Shown: piece after piece, positions 39,832-49,402 of the stretch | Position numbering within the stretch: the stretch's first letter is position 1 | How the letters are laid out: each line of letters starts with the position of its first letter | Assembly (NCBI GenBank): GCA_039096225.1 | Contig: JBBPEB010000006.1 | Span: 1,296,501-1,360,500 of the forward strand | Origin: Blastocystis sp. Blastoise | Lineage: Eukaryota; Sar; Bigyra; Opalinata; Blastocystidae | Length of the DNA stretch: 64,000 nucleotides | Reading direction: 5' to 3' | Position numbers and translations under genes: made by a program | The notes under the pieces: model-generated | What the model was told of the DNA's origin: nothing | Database searches by the model: none | The model's input: only the letters and a program-made list of their open reading frames with translations

Positions 39832-39879
39832 ATTGTTTAGTTTTTTAAAATAATAATAAATAAAATAAATTAAAATTAA

Positions 39880-41370
39880 CTAATGTTTTCTACGTTTATT
39901 TCTTAATTTTTTATTTTTTGAAATACGTCTTTTTCTACGTAATCCATTACCTTCTTCGAGATCATAAAATACCTCACCATCATCTTCATCAAATGATTGA
40001 AATTCATCATCTTCTTTTTTATTTCGTTTATTATTATTTTCAAGAGTTACATTTTCTACTGGATTAGGAATCGGGGCTACAGGTGTATTATTTGGAGTGA
40101 ATTTATTCGTTATTGCTTGAGACATTGGAACAATATCAGGTAAAGGAGCAGTAGGATCATTCATAAGAGGAATTAAATTTGGAGGATTTGAATCTTCTAT
40201 ATTAATATTATGAATATTTTCTAGAGTTAGAGTATCAGGGGTAGATGAAGGAGTTGATATAACATTATTATTTGTTTCTATTGGATTTTCTGTTTGTGGT
40301 ATTTCTTCTTCTGGATTTTTACCATACCACCAATCAGAAAAACTATTAAATACGTTCTTTGTACCACTAACAATAGAGTTTGCAACTTTTTTAACACCAT
40401 TAACAATTGGTGTTCCTACATTTGTTGCAGTATTAACAACTTTATTAACAAATGTAGGGTTTTCTGCATAGGGAATATAATTTTTATGAAATGTTTTTGC
40501 TTGATCTTCTAAAGATTTAGTTTTGTTAAGTCTTTGTTCTTTAGTATCATTACCTGACATATGAGCAAATCTAAAATAGTTATCAGCTAATAATTTATTC
40601 TTTTTCTTAGCTTCATTATCATCAGTTAATTTCCAATTATCATATAAATTATTTCTATCACTTACAAGTTTTCCTTTAATATCATTGAATCCTTCTTTTG
40701 GATCAACATTAATATCTCTCCACCAATTCTTGAGATCTTTGAATTTATTTGCACCATAATCAACAGCATTACTTATTCCATGAGTGATATTATTAATACC
40801 TCCAGTTAATTTATCAGACACATTGTATACATCACTTACAGTGTGATAAATATTAGAAAATAAATTACCACCTCTAGAATATAAATAACCATCACGATCT
40901 CTTTTAGTAAAATCAATTGCACTATCAATTGTACGAGGATTTAATAATCTTGAATATTTAGCATAATCAGACATATGATTTTGTTTCATATAAGGTAAGA
41001 CATAATCATGAGCATAAATGAGTTTTCTTGTAAAGTTCTTCGGAATTCTACCATCAGGTAATAACCCAGATCCTTCATCTATTGGTTCACTTTCTTCTGA
41101 TTCTTCTAAGGAACTTTGTATAATATCTTGTCTGGTTTCTGATAAATAGGAGAAAAATGGATTGGATGTTGCTCTATTGACCATATTACTTTCAATTTTC
41201 TTAACAGCATATAATGAATTTGGAGCAATAGAATAATTAATTGGATAACGTTCTTCTCCATCAGGAATAGATCCTGGAACAATATAATTTCGATATTCAT
41301 GACCAGTAGCACGATGATTTACGCCTACTAATCCTTTATTTGAAACATTTAAACGAGCACTTTGTATCAT
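39880..41370 (-). CDS. Putative virion precursor protein with basic tail (496 aa)
   Basis: No family is recognised. The N-terminal 100 residues are followed by an acidic stretch and DEGSGLLPDG (Gly100-Gly102). The middle has amphipathic segments (SDKLTGGINNITHGISNAV) and repeated NGVKKVANSIVSG-like stretches; a Pro/Asn-rich linker follows, and the C-terminus is EEGNGLRRKRR plus a run of Lys/Arg. The G-x-G-hydrophobic motifs resemble processing sites for an adenain-type protease, and the basic tail suggests a DNA- or capsid-bound minor virion protein, perhaps analogous to adenovirus pVI or pVII (inference). It starts at ATG 41370. A GC-rich hairpin lies just upstream. Confidence 0.6.
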   Translation of the reverse strand: MIQSARLNVSNKGLVGVNHRATGHEYRNYIVPGSIPDGEERYPINYSIAPNSLYAVKKIESNMVNRATSNPFFSYLSETRQDIIQSSLEESEESEPIDEGSGLLPDGRIPKNFTRKLIYAHDYVLPYMKQNHMSDYAKYSRLLNPRTIDSAIDFTKRDRDGYLYSRGGNLFSNIYHTVSDVYNVSDKLTGGINNITHGISNAVDYGANKFKDLKNWWRDINVDPKEGFNDIKGKLVSDRNNLYDNWKLTDDNEAKKKNKLLADNYFRFAHMSGNDTKEQRLNKTKSLEDQAKTFHKNYIPYAENPTFVNKVVNTATNVGTPIVNGVKKVANSIVSGTKNVFNSFSDWWYGKNPEEEIPQTENPIETNNNVISTPSSTPDTLTLENIHNINIEDSNPPNLIPLMNDPTAPLPDIVPMSQAITNKFTPNNTPVAPIPNPVENVTLENNNKRNKKEDDEFQSFDEDDGEVFYDLEEGNGLRRKRRISKNKKLRNKRRKH

Positions 41371-41395
41371 TTTAAATTAATAAAACTAGGGTCAC

Positions 41396-41432
41396 GCCGC
41401 AGGTCCAGTGCCTAACGGCCCCGGACCGCGGC
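41396..41432. other. GC-rich hairpin upstream of gene 39880-41370
   Basis: GCCGC-A-GGTCC pairs with GGACC-GCGGC, with a GC-rich loop, 26 bp before the start codon. It marks the junction between viral sequence and the host-type repeat on its right. Possible roles: leader RNA structure, terminator for transcription from the right, or a junction relic. Confidence 0.55.
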
Positions 41433-41439
41433 TGCATGA

Positions 41440-41599
41440 AAATATGTGTGTTTAGTTTTTTAGTATCCTTCATTATTTTTATATATTGTTTATTGTTTAT
41501 TGTTTATTATTTATTGTTAATTATTTATTTATTATTAATTATTTATTATTTATTTATTATTATTTATTATTATTTATTATTAATCATTTATTATTTATT
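41440..41599. other. AT-rich microsatellite-like spacer
   Basis: Tandem TTTATTATTTA-type repeats leading into tRNA-like element 5. No gene. Confidence 0.5.
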
Positions 41600-41667
41600 T
41601 CTTATACTCTACATGGAGAGTTATAATCAATAAATGATTGTAATCAGGTTCAATTCCTGATATAAGA
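41600..41667 (+). ncRNA. tRNA-like cloverleaf element 5, inside the provirus
   Basis: TCTTATA/TATAAGA is a perfect 7-bp acceptor-like stem. CTCT/AGAG is the D-like stem with loop ACATGG. TATAATC/GATTGTA is a 7-bp central stem including one G-T pair, with 7-nt loop AATAAAT. TCAGG-TTCAATT-CCTGA is the T-arm. Confidence 0.6.
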
Positions 41668-42099
41668 ATCTATTATACTTTTTCAATAATATATAAAAAT
41701 AAAGAAGAAATTATTTTAAATAAAGAACAACGTTTTGAGTTATATTCATTATAAAAAATTATTTTCTAAATCAATTTTGACATTATTAATAATTATACAA
41801 CTGTTTAAAGCTTTTTTTGAGTTTTAAAGTCAATAATTTTAGAAATGAGTAACAATGTGAAGAACTTTGAAGTATTTTTAATTCATAAAATTCATTTAAA
41901 TAAGCATAATAAAATAATTTAAACTCATTTTAATAATTTTTAAAAGAATTTTGAAGTTTTAATCATAACAAAGTCAACATTCATTTTCACTTTGACAACT
42001 AAAACATTATTTAAAAAGTTAATATTTTTATATTCGTCTCAAATAATGATTTTAATTATAAATAACTCAAAATAGTAACTTTTAAAGAGACTTTACACA

Positions 42100-43500
42100 T
42101 TCAAGATCCACTGTATCAAAATAATTTCTTTCAGTCTTTTGATATAGTATAGAGTTTATCATACTATTTATTAAATAAAAGTAAATGTTTTGAATCTCTG
42201 TCTTAAAGACCCTTTTTGACACATTATGAAAAGTTGACACACTTAAACTCATTTTTAAATGCTAATATTTACACACTTTACTTAATAATACCATAGCTAC
42301 ACATTGGTCATCACTTTAAAACATTTTATAAACCTTTTGCATTTGCTCATTTACTTCGACCAAAATATTTTCGTCCCTTCTTTTGACATAATATAGAGTG
42401 TGTGGTCTAGTTATATGAAAGTGAGGGGGAATTTTGAATCTCGTCCTCTAAGTCAATCATTTTCACATTTTTTAAAATTAAGACCCTTAGAGTTGATTTT
42501 TTACGTTAATTTTTCTACAGTGTTCCAAAAACACGATTTTGGATAAACTGAAGTAAAAATGTTTTTTCAATAACTCTCACAACCCTTTACACATCCACTC
42601 TCTAAAAATAGTTTTTGCTATATTTTTGATATGTTGTAGAGTGTCTCTTAGTGTATACTGAACAATATCTCGTTTCTTAAAACTCTCATTTTATGACTCT
42701 CTTTGAACATATTTTTACTAATTGAAAGACTTAAACACATTTTTAAAAGCTAATATTTACATAGTAGACTTTATATGACTCTATAAGCACATTAGTCAAC
42801 ACTTTAGACTTTTTAAAGACACTTTACCATTTGCTCATACACTTTGATCAAAATATTTTCGTCCCTTCTTTTAACATAATATAGATCATACAGTCTAGTT
42901 TAATGAATAAACACTCTTATTTTGAATCTCGTCCTCTAAGTCACTCATTTTTACATTTTTTTAAATTTAAGGCCCTTAGAGTTGATTTTTTGACTCAATT
43001 GTTCTACAGTGCACGAAATTCACGATTTTAAATAAACTGAAGTAAAAATAAATTTTAAATAATAGTCACAACACCTCACACATCCACTCTCTAAAAATTA
43101 TTTTCTTTGAACTTTTGATATGTTGTAGAGCTACTACAGCTGTACACTAATTAATATCTCTAAATTTTTTATTCATAGTCTAAGACTATGTTTTACACAT
43201 TCTTTTGAATTTGACAACCTTAAACTATTTATTTAAAGCTCTTATTCATAAAATAGACTTAATACATGATTCTATACACATATGCAAACCCTTTTACTTT
43301 TTAAGACACATTTTGTCATTTGGTCATACACTTTGACCATCATAATTTTGACTCTCCTTTTAACATAGAATAGAGTTGTAAGTCTAGTTTATTAAATAAA
43401 AGTCATTATATTGAATCTTATCCTCTAAGACCACTTAATTCACATTTTTCAAAATTGTCACTTTTAAACTCGTTATTTTAAGACTTTGTTTTAACTATAG
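42100..43500. repeat. Satellite of about 244 bp, six divergent units
   Basis: TTTTGATAT/ACATA...TAGAG phrases recur at about 42138, 42383, 42627, 42869, 43114 and 43356, a spacing of 242-245 bp. Alternate units are most alike (for example TTGAATCTCGTCCTCTAAGTCA at 42430 and 42930), giving a 488-bp higher-order period. It is non-coding and interrupts the viral gene block. Confidence 0.75.
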
Positions 43501-44107
43501 TAGTTTGAGGACCTATCAATTACAATACTGTAATATTAGTCGATTATAAGAAGATCGAAGAAAATATCGATCACTCAAAAATCGTCCTCAGGAGCTGAAA
43601 ATCGCTACACCTAGGTTTTTGGACCTCCTGAATCAGAATATGATGTCAAAATAAGAATCTAAATTTGACCGTTAAGGCCTCACGTGTTCAATATGAAAAA
43701 GTATTAAAAAATAGATAAATATAAAGAATAAACACGGATAACGTATATTGTGGGATTGAGAAAAAATCAAGTTTACCCCATGTTTATTTTCCAATTGTCT
43801 GGTCAACAATTTTTATCGGGGTCACCCCAAAGAGCCAATCAAAAACGACTCAAAAATCATGTTTTCTGTTCTTTTATTAATATCTTTTTAATTATAAATA
43901 ACATCGCTTAACCAAATATACGGTGCACAACTACACGTTATATCCTATTGAACTGTGTTTCAACCAAAAGTTAACTTCCCGTAAGTTTAGAGGAGTTGTG
44001 GGTACAAACTTGAGTATATAGTAGCCAATCAAATGAATTTTCCAAAAACTGACCAATGGGAATTTTTTTGCCTATTCTCATATATATAGTAATGATAATT
44101 ATGAATT
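43501..44107. other. Intergenic region with CCAAT boxes
   Basis: No gene seen. CCAAT boxes occur near 43833, 44021 and 44051, with an imperfect dyad around ATCGGGGTCACCCC near 43817. It may hold promoter elements left from the provirus or the inserted repeat. Confidence 0.35.
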
Positions 44108-44111
44108 TTAA

Positions 44112-44121
44112 AACAAAACAA
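44112..44121 (-). terminator. TTGTTTTGTT 3'-end motif for gene 44169-44966
   Basis: Located 48 bp past the stop, with no gene starting downstream for more than 2 kb, so it cannot be a promoter for a next minus-strand gene. Confidence 0.6.
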
Positions 44122-44168
44122 AAAAAAGAAATTATTTATATTATATAGTTAGTATATTAATAGTATCA

Positions 44169-44966
44169 TTAATTATTATGAGTATTTTTTAAATAATCGT
44201 CAATATTCATTGATTTATCATTAGCTTCAACAAATAATGTTTTATTTTTGTAGAATATATTATTATTTCCAAAAACATCACTATTGGTGCATTCAATAGG
44301 TCCATCAGTATACCATTTGAATTTATACTTTCCATAAGTGGCGTTATAATATGTTTTTTCGTCGGTATCTTGTTGTAAATTCATATCGAATTCAAATTTC
44401 TTTGGAGTATTATCATCTTCTTTATCTGGTTTCTTTTCAGTTTCAGGTTTAGTTTCAGGTTCTTTAGCTGGTTTCTTTTCGTGTTCAGGTTTCTTTTCAG
44501 GTTCTGGTTTGGGTTGTTCTTCAGTGAAATTAGAATTCATGGATTCTGGTTGTGGTTTCACTGTATAGTCTTCATTAGGATTTCTTACAGTATGAATAAG
44601 TTTTTCATATTGATAGTTATTAGGATTACTAGCATCATACCATATCTTACTTGTAGTAGGAATACCATAATTCGTTTGCCATTGAGATAACATGGATGTA
44701 TATCTATTGGTATCACCATTAGCTTTAGCTGAATTCATAGTAGCTATAAACATATCTTCAGGTGATTGACCATGATTTCTTAATGCTTGAACTGCCATTG
44801 AGCTATACATAGATCCTTGGGCATTAGGATCATGTGCTAATGGTTGTACAGGTTGTTCATCTTGACAAATATATGAATTGGGTAACCATGGATCCCAAGA
44901 TTGTTTTTTCTGATTTCTTGATAAAATATCATAGAGAGTTACACTATCTCCTAAATTACTTTGCAT
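44169..44966 (-). CDS. Viral protein with Pro/Glu/Lys-rich hinge (265 aa)
   Basis: No family is recognised. Residues 1-135 form a globular-looking part (MQSNLGDSVTLYDILSRNQ...). Residues about 145-190 are a charged Pro/Glu/Lys repeat hinge, and the C-terminus is a compact Asn/Lys/Tyr-rich domain. It lies at the downstream end of the minus-strand capsid cluster, 76 bp from its neighbour and with its own 3'-end motif, so a virion or accessory structural role is plausible. Start at ATG 44966. Confidence 0.6.
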   Translation of the reverse strand: MQSNLGDSVTLYDILSRNQKKQSWDPWLPNSYICQDEQPVQPLAHDPNAQGSMYSSMAVQALRNHGQSPEDMFIATMNSAKANGDTNRYTSMLSQWQTNYGIPTTSKIWYDASNPNNYQYEKLIHTVRNPNEDYTVKPQPESMNSNFTEEQPKPEPEKKPEHEKKPAKEPETKPETEKKPDKEDDNTPKKFEFDMNLQQDTDEKTYYNATYGKYKFKWYTDGPIECTNSDVFGNNNIFYKNKTLFVEANDKSMNIDDYLKNTHNN

Positions 44967-44998
44967 TATTTATTGTATTAATTTAAAAATAATTATAT

Positions 44999-45008
44999 AA
45001 CAAAACAA
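44999..45008 (-). terminator. TTGTTTTGTT 3'-end motif for gene 45043-46080
   Basis: Located 35 bp past the stop of the gene to its right. Confidence 0.6.
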
Positions 45009-45042
45009 ATAATTAATTATGAAATAATAAAAGTTAAAATAA

Positions 45043-46080
45043 TTAATTTAAATGAAATTTTTTTAAGAAGAATTGAACAAGATTAATAATTAAATTAGTA
45101 GTAGTATCAAAGGATGTAGAGTTGACAAGAGCACCACCACAACGTTCAGCATTCTCTTTTGTAACACCACTTCCACTAGGATTTTTAAAATAGTTATCAG
45201 CAGTTTCTTTACGTTTCTTATCATCATCAGTAGTAATCATATTATAAGCGAAATCAATAGGGATACCAAGAGAAGGATAATAGTATTTTAATGCATTCAC
45301 TACAATAGGAACAATCGTTTTAATAGTTTTAATAGCAGTATTCGCAATAATAGAATGCTTTTGTTTTGGATCCATAGGATATTCTTTATCGATAACGACA
45401 TTAACAATATCACGTACAGACACATGCTCATCATTTTTAGGTAATCGTTCTTTAATATCTTGTAATTTCTTCTTATTAGACTTTACATTACTAGAACGAA
45501 TAGCCTTCTTAGCAATAATTTTTATTTGAGGAGTTACAAATTTACTTGTTTTCTTTTCTTTTTCTCGGTGACTCCCATGTTCTTTACGATGTTTCTGATG
45601 CCTTCTATGTATACCTTGACCAAATATATCATCATAATTTTCATCTTCAAGATTTGCATTATTATAATCTTTATCATCATCAGCCATCATTTTTCTTGTT
45701 ATTCTCTTTGGTTGATAAGTATCATCATCGTTATATAATTCATCATCTCTATTAGCATCTTCAATATGTTCTTCAAATTGTCTTTTCTTTTCTTCTTTTG
45801 CTTTTTCTTGACGTTTTTGTTCTTTACGTTTCTGATAATAATTATATCCAGCAAATGCTCCTAATGTACCTAAAATAGGTAATGCAGTATAGACACCATT
45901 TTTAAAATCAGCCCAATCAGCATCTTTAGCTTGTTGTCTAACAATTTCTTCAAAACCAGTTCCTCCATATCTTACATAACGTTTATGATAAAGATCACGT
46001 CTATTTGATTTTGGTGGTGATCCTCCAAATAATCGTGGATCACAATTTTGTTTTAAATATCTTTTTGTAATTGAACTCAT
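45043..46080 (-). CDS. Putative membrane-associated virion precursor (345 aa)
   Basis: No family is recognised. A hydrophobic segment at about residues 63-83 (VYTALPILGTLGAFAGYNYY) precedes a Lys/Glu/Arg coiled-coil-like helix and an acidic region. Then comes DIFGQGIHRRHQKHRKEHG: I-F-G-Q-G fits the classical adenain site [MIL]-x-G-x-G, followed by a His/Arg/Lys run. A further PSGSGVTK motif lies near the C-terminus. A capsid-internal or membrane-modifying precursor cleaved on maturation is plausible (inference). It lies between the packaging ATPase and the Pro-rich protein. Start at ATG 46080. Confidence 0.6.
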   Translation of the reverse strand: MSSITKRYLKQNCDPRLFGGSPPKSNRRDLYHKRYVRYGGTGFEEIVRQQAKDADWADFKNGVYTALPILGTLGAFAGYNYYQKRKEQKRQEKAKEEKKRQFEEHIEDANRDDELYNDDDTYQPKRITRKMMADDDKDYNNANLEDENYDDIFGQGIHRRHQKHRKEHGSHREKEKKTSKFVTPQIKIIAKKAIRSSNVKSNKKKLQDIKERLPKNDEHVSVRDIVNVVIDKEYPMDPKQKHSIIANTAIKTIKTIVPIVVNALKYYYPSLGIPIDFAYNMITTDDDKKRKETADNYFKNPSGSGVTKENAERCGGALVNSTSFDTTTNLIINLVQFFLKKFHLN

Positions 46081-46090
46081 AACAAAACAA
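46081..46090 (-). terminator. TTGTTTTGTT 3'-end motif for gene 46134-47171
   Basis: Located 44 bp past the stop and directly abutting the next start codon. Confidence 0.55.
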
Positions 46091-46133
46091 TAAAATAATT
46101 ATGGTTTATTTAACAAATTAAAATATAAAAAAA

Positions 46134-47171
46134 TTAATGAAAAGAAGGATAACCAGAATAATGTTTTTTATTTAAATAAGGATTAAAAATGCGTCGTTGA
46201 CTATCTTGTATGATTTGATCTTGTATGATTTGTAAGATGGATTCTTTAGGTTTATCTTTTTCATCTCGTTCAATACCTTTCAATGAGACTTCTTCTTCAA
46301 CAGGTAAAAACTTCTTCATTTTCTTTTCATATGTAGATATATGTTCATTAGGACGTTTAATACCACTACCTGATACTTCACCTTGTTCTTCTCGTTTCTC
46401 TTTTTCACTATCTTCTTCTGTCCATTTCCTTTTCTTTACCATCTTATATACATTCTGTTTACTACCACAATCAGGATTAGTCCATATTGTTAAATCATCA
46501 CTACCTTGTTTTAACATAAAGAATTGATGTGGATCATTCATTAATTCTTCATCTGTAAGAATTTCATTTAGATTTGATGGCATAATCTTTAATTTATCTG
46601 GTAAGAATCCAGGATCACGTTTTAAGATTTGACTATTAATAAAGAAATGAGATACTTGACTTAATATAGATTGATTCGTGACATCTGTATGACTTTGAAG
46701 ACATATAATAGCATTCTGTTTATAATGACGACCTTTAGATAATATAGATACAATCAATTGTTTGGTTTGTCTAGATAATGGATAGATATCATCCAATACA
46801 ATAAAATTATGTTCTGGTAATTTATATGTATTGACTAATTCATCAACAGTTTTAATCTTTTTAAATTTATCATCTACAGAATCATACCATTTATAATCAA
46901 TTCCAGCATGTTCACAAATATCTTGAAAGGATGTATAACATTCATTCTTATTGGATGCATCAGGACAAATTACTGTGACTTGTTTATATTTATTTTTAAG
47001 ATCCATAGAACATAAGAGGTTCACAGTTAAGAAAGATTTTCCTGAGAATGTTCTTGCAATAATCAATATGAATTTTGATTCATATGTTTTATGATGGGAT
47101 TTTCCATATTTAAATTCTAAGACTCCACATCCTTTATGTGTTTCTTTTAATGGATTTATTTTATTCACCAT
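46134..47171 (-). CDS. Viral DNA-packaging ATPase (A32/FtsK-HerA type)
   Basis: The P-loop is at residues 39-46 (ARTFSGKS, with Ala where Gly is usual), Walker B at 123-128 (FIVLDD), and a GRHYKQNAIICLQSH stretch follows with the Arg-His...Gln pattern typical of A32-like viral packaging ATPases. This would translocate viral DNA into the capsid. Beyond the core (about residue 240) there is a charged tail with VSGSGIKRPNE, another G-x-G-hydrophobic motif. Total length 345 aa, slightly above the usual core. Start at ATG 47171, between the virion precursor and the penton-like gene. Confidence 0.8.
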   Translation of the reverse strand: MVNKINPLKETHKGCGVLEFKYGKSHHKTYESKFILIIARTFSGKSFLTVNLLCSMDLKNKYKQVTVICPDASNKNECYTSFQDICEHAGIDYKWYDSVDDKFKKIKTVDELVNTYKLPEHNFIVLDDIYPLSRQTKQLIVSILSKGRHYKQNAIICLQSHTDVTNQSILSQVSHFFINSQILKRDPGFLPDKLKIMPSNLNEILTDEELMNDPHQFFMLKQGSDDLTIWTNPDCGSKQNVYKMVKKRKWTEEDSEKEKREEQGEVSGSGIKRPNEHISTYEKKMKKFLPVEEEVSLKGIERDEKDKPKESILQIIQDQIIQDSQRRIFNPYLNKKHYSGYPSFH

Positions 47172-47188
47172 TTTATATGATTTTAATC

Positions 47189-47198
47189 AACAAAACAA
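47189..47198 (-). terminator. TTGTTTTGTT 3'-end motif for gene 47241-47912
   Basis: Located 43 bp past the stop. Confidence 0.6.
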
Positions 47199-47240
47199 AA
47201 AATTAATTAATGATAAGTTAATGATAAATATATGATTTTA

Positions 47241-47912
47241 TTAAGATGCAGTAAAGTATATATAAAGATTTGTATTTGATAAATCAATTGGATTATTTAA
47301 TTGATCATATACTTCCCATTGGATATCTGTATATTTACCATCAATACACGGAATAGATAAATCACTGAGAGCAAATGTATTATCAAATCCTTGTTTAGCA
47401 TATAAAGGAATAGAAATTAAATCATTATCTTTATTAATAATATCACAATACACACGTAACATATAGATCTTATACCATGAAATATTATTGGATATATATT
47501 CATCAGTAAATACGATTGTATCACCCGGTGAAAAGTATGATGATTTAATGCCTAAGTATTTAAATAGTCCAGAACTAAGACCACATTCAAACCAATGATT
47601 TGATTTAAAAGTTTTAGTTTCTTTATTATAGCTGAAACCATAAGGTTCTCCTTCAACATAGGATTTCATTTTTTTTCCAATTTCATATAATTGATCTAAA
47701 AAATCTTCTAAAGTATAATTTCCAGCTGGAAATGTATATCTACCAGCATTATCAAAAAACTGAATATTGAATTCAGGAATATTAATGATATCACTTGTAT
47801 TCACTAATGTATTGATATGAGTTATATTTTTACCTACTAAATCCAAAGTATAATTGAATTGTTCATGACAGATTTGACTTGTAATTTTACTTAGATGAGA
47901 TATTGATGTCAT
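47241..47912 (-). CDS. Penton-like minor capsid protein (223 aa)
   Basis: The segment FPAGNYTLEDFLDQLYEIG (about residues 61-79) followed by an F...S..LFKYLGI segment, and a C-terminal D...PIDLSNTNLYIYF strand, fit the pattern common in polinton and adintovirus penton/minor capsid proteins of single jelly-roll type. The size is also right. The gene lies between the packaging ATPase and the major-capsid-like genes, the usual morphogenesis cluster. Assignment rests on pattern recognition only. Start at ATG 47912. Confidence 0.55.
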   Translation of the reverse strand: MTSISHLSKITSQICHEQFNYTLDLVGKNITHINTLVNTSDIINIPEFNIQFFDNAGRYTFPAGNYTLEDFLDQLYEIGKKMKSYVEGEPYGFSYNKETKTFKSNHWFECGLSSGLFKYLGIKSSYFSPGDTIVFTDEYISNNISWYKIYMLRVYCDIINKDNDLISIPLYAKQGFDNTFALSDLSIPCIDGKYTDIQWEVYDQLNNPIDLSNTNLYIYFTAS

Positions 47913-47944
47913 TTTTTATTAAATAAATTAATTATGTATTGATA

Positions 47945-47954
47945 AACAAAACAA
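47945..47954 (-). terminator. TTGTTTTGTT 3'-end motif for gene 48004-49227
   Basis: Located 50 bp past the stop. Confidence 0.6.
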
Positions 47955-48003
47955 TATTTATTAAATTGTATAAATTGATAAAAGAAAATATTAGATAATT
48001 AAA

Positions 48004-49227
48004 TTAATTGGTTGCACCATCTCTAACAAATTTAACAAATATAAAATGAGCATATAAAGTATAAGTACCACTAGTAATATTTGCACCATTATATTCAGTT
48101 AATAAGGAGATATTAACTTCACAACCACTACGAGTATTGACATCAACAACACTTGAAATAGGGAATATATAAATAGGTTGTTCATACCACTTTTCACCAT
48201 TTAAAGGAGATTGAGGATGACTATTACATCTCCAAGTATTATAAAGCATAGCATTAGGAATAATTTGTGATGGATTCGTTGTTTTATATGTAGTAGGGAA
48301 ATCCGTCTTTGGTAAGATATTTTGACCACCAATTTGGAATTGACACATCTTCAATAATTCAGTCTTAATAGGAATCATACTCTTCTCTTGAGTTGTAAAA
48401 TATAGCATACAGTAATCAGGTACGAAAACAACACTTCTATTGGATAAGAATTGTTGTGGAGTTGGTTTACCTGCTGTTGTGAATGTTTGTGAATAAACAG
48501 GTGTAGTAAATGCAGATATTTGACAATTATTAGGAATACATTTAATTAAAGCACGTGGATCATTACCAAAATTAATATCATAAATTTGTTGAAGATGAAT
48601 ATAAACACGATCAAAAGTTAATGCAGTGATTTTAGTGGTTCCAGTAAATAGATTCTTTAAATAATTTGTAACGAATTGCATCTTCAAAGATTTTACTTTA
48701 ATAGCACAATCAAATGTACCAAGACCAGTAATAAGAGATAAAGGAATAATAACTTGAGCTTTAGTAGAACTTTGCATTCCAGAAATACTACTTAATGTTG
48801 TATTATATAAGCATTCTGTCATACTATACATAGATTTATCAATTTCATCTTTACTTAATTCTTTAATAGTAACAAATTTTCTTGCTTTACTGGATTCAAT
48901 AGATGATTCAGAATAATTAATAAGAATATCTTGACCCGTAGGAGATACAAACGTAAGATCTGTAGTAATTTTATCAATAATACTATAGATATTAGAATGT
49001 TGTACAACAGAACTAGTTGTAGCTGCATTTGTTGTAATATTGAAATTCAGTTCTAAGAATGAATTGCTGAAATCAATAAAAGGACTATCCACTGAATTAT
49101 ATAAGAATTCAAATGGATAAGGTTGATTTAATAAATCCTGACTTGTAGAAACTAGAATAGGAATTTGTACAGGTTTAATAGTTTGATTTGCCTTTGAAGG
49201 TAAGAATTGTCTTGGGAATCCTTCCAT
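48004..49227 (-). CDS. Major-capsid-like protein 1 (407 aa)
   Basis: Paralogous to the next gene upstream. Shared blocks in the same order: SPFIDFSNSFLELNFNI, HSNIYSIID, ARKFVTIKELSK..IDKSMY, IPLSLITGLG, FVPDYCMLYF, ILPKTDFPT, QPIYIFPISS and a C-terminal FVKFVRD. The early 'ID..NS.L.L' strand followed by an Asn-x-x-x-Ile-Ile-Asp block resembles the N-terminal jelly roll of polinton/adintovirus major capsid proteins. It would form the icosahedral shell. Start at ATG 49227. Confidence 0.6.
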   Translation of the reverse strand: MEGFPRQFLPSKANQTIKPVQIPILVSTSQDLLNQPYPFEFLYNSVDSPFIDFSNSFLELNFNITTNAATTSSVVQHSNIYSIIDKITTDLTFVSPTGQDILINYSESSIESSKARKFVTIKELSKDEIDKSMYSMTECLYNTTLSSISGMQSSTKAQVIIPLSLITGLGTFDCAIKVKSLKMQFVTNYLKNLFTGTTKITALTFDRVYIHLQQIYDINFGNDPRALIKCIPNNCQISAFTTPVYSQTFTTAGKPTPQQFLSNRSVVFVPDYCMLYFTTQEKSMIPIKTELLKMCQFQIGGQNILPKTDFPTTYKTTNPSQIIPNAMLYNTWRCNSHPQSPLNGEKWYEQPIYIFPISSVVDVNTRSGCEVNISLLTEYNGANITSGTYTLYAHFIFVKFVRDGATN

Positions 49228-49317
49228 TTTAATAATTATTGTTTATGTATTTTTTTAACAAAATAAAAATAAAATAATAATAATATTTTATAATTATTAA
49301 TTAATTTTAATTTTTAT

Positions 49318-49327
49318 AACAAAACAA
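49318..49327 (-). terminator. TTGTTTTGTT 3'-end motif for gene 49403-50875
   Basis: Located 76 bp past the stop. Confidence 0.55.
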
Positions 49328-49402
49328 ATGATTGTATTATAGAATAGAATAGAATTAATTAAACAAGTTAACGTTAAGAATAGTAAGTAAGAAATATTAA
49401 AT

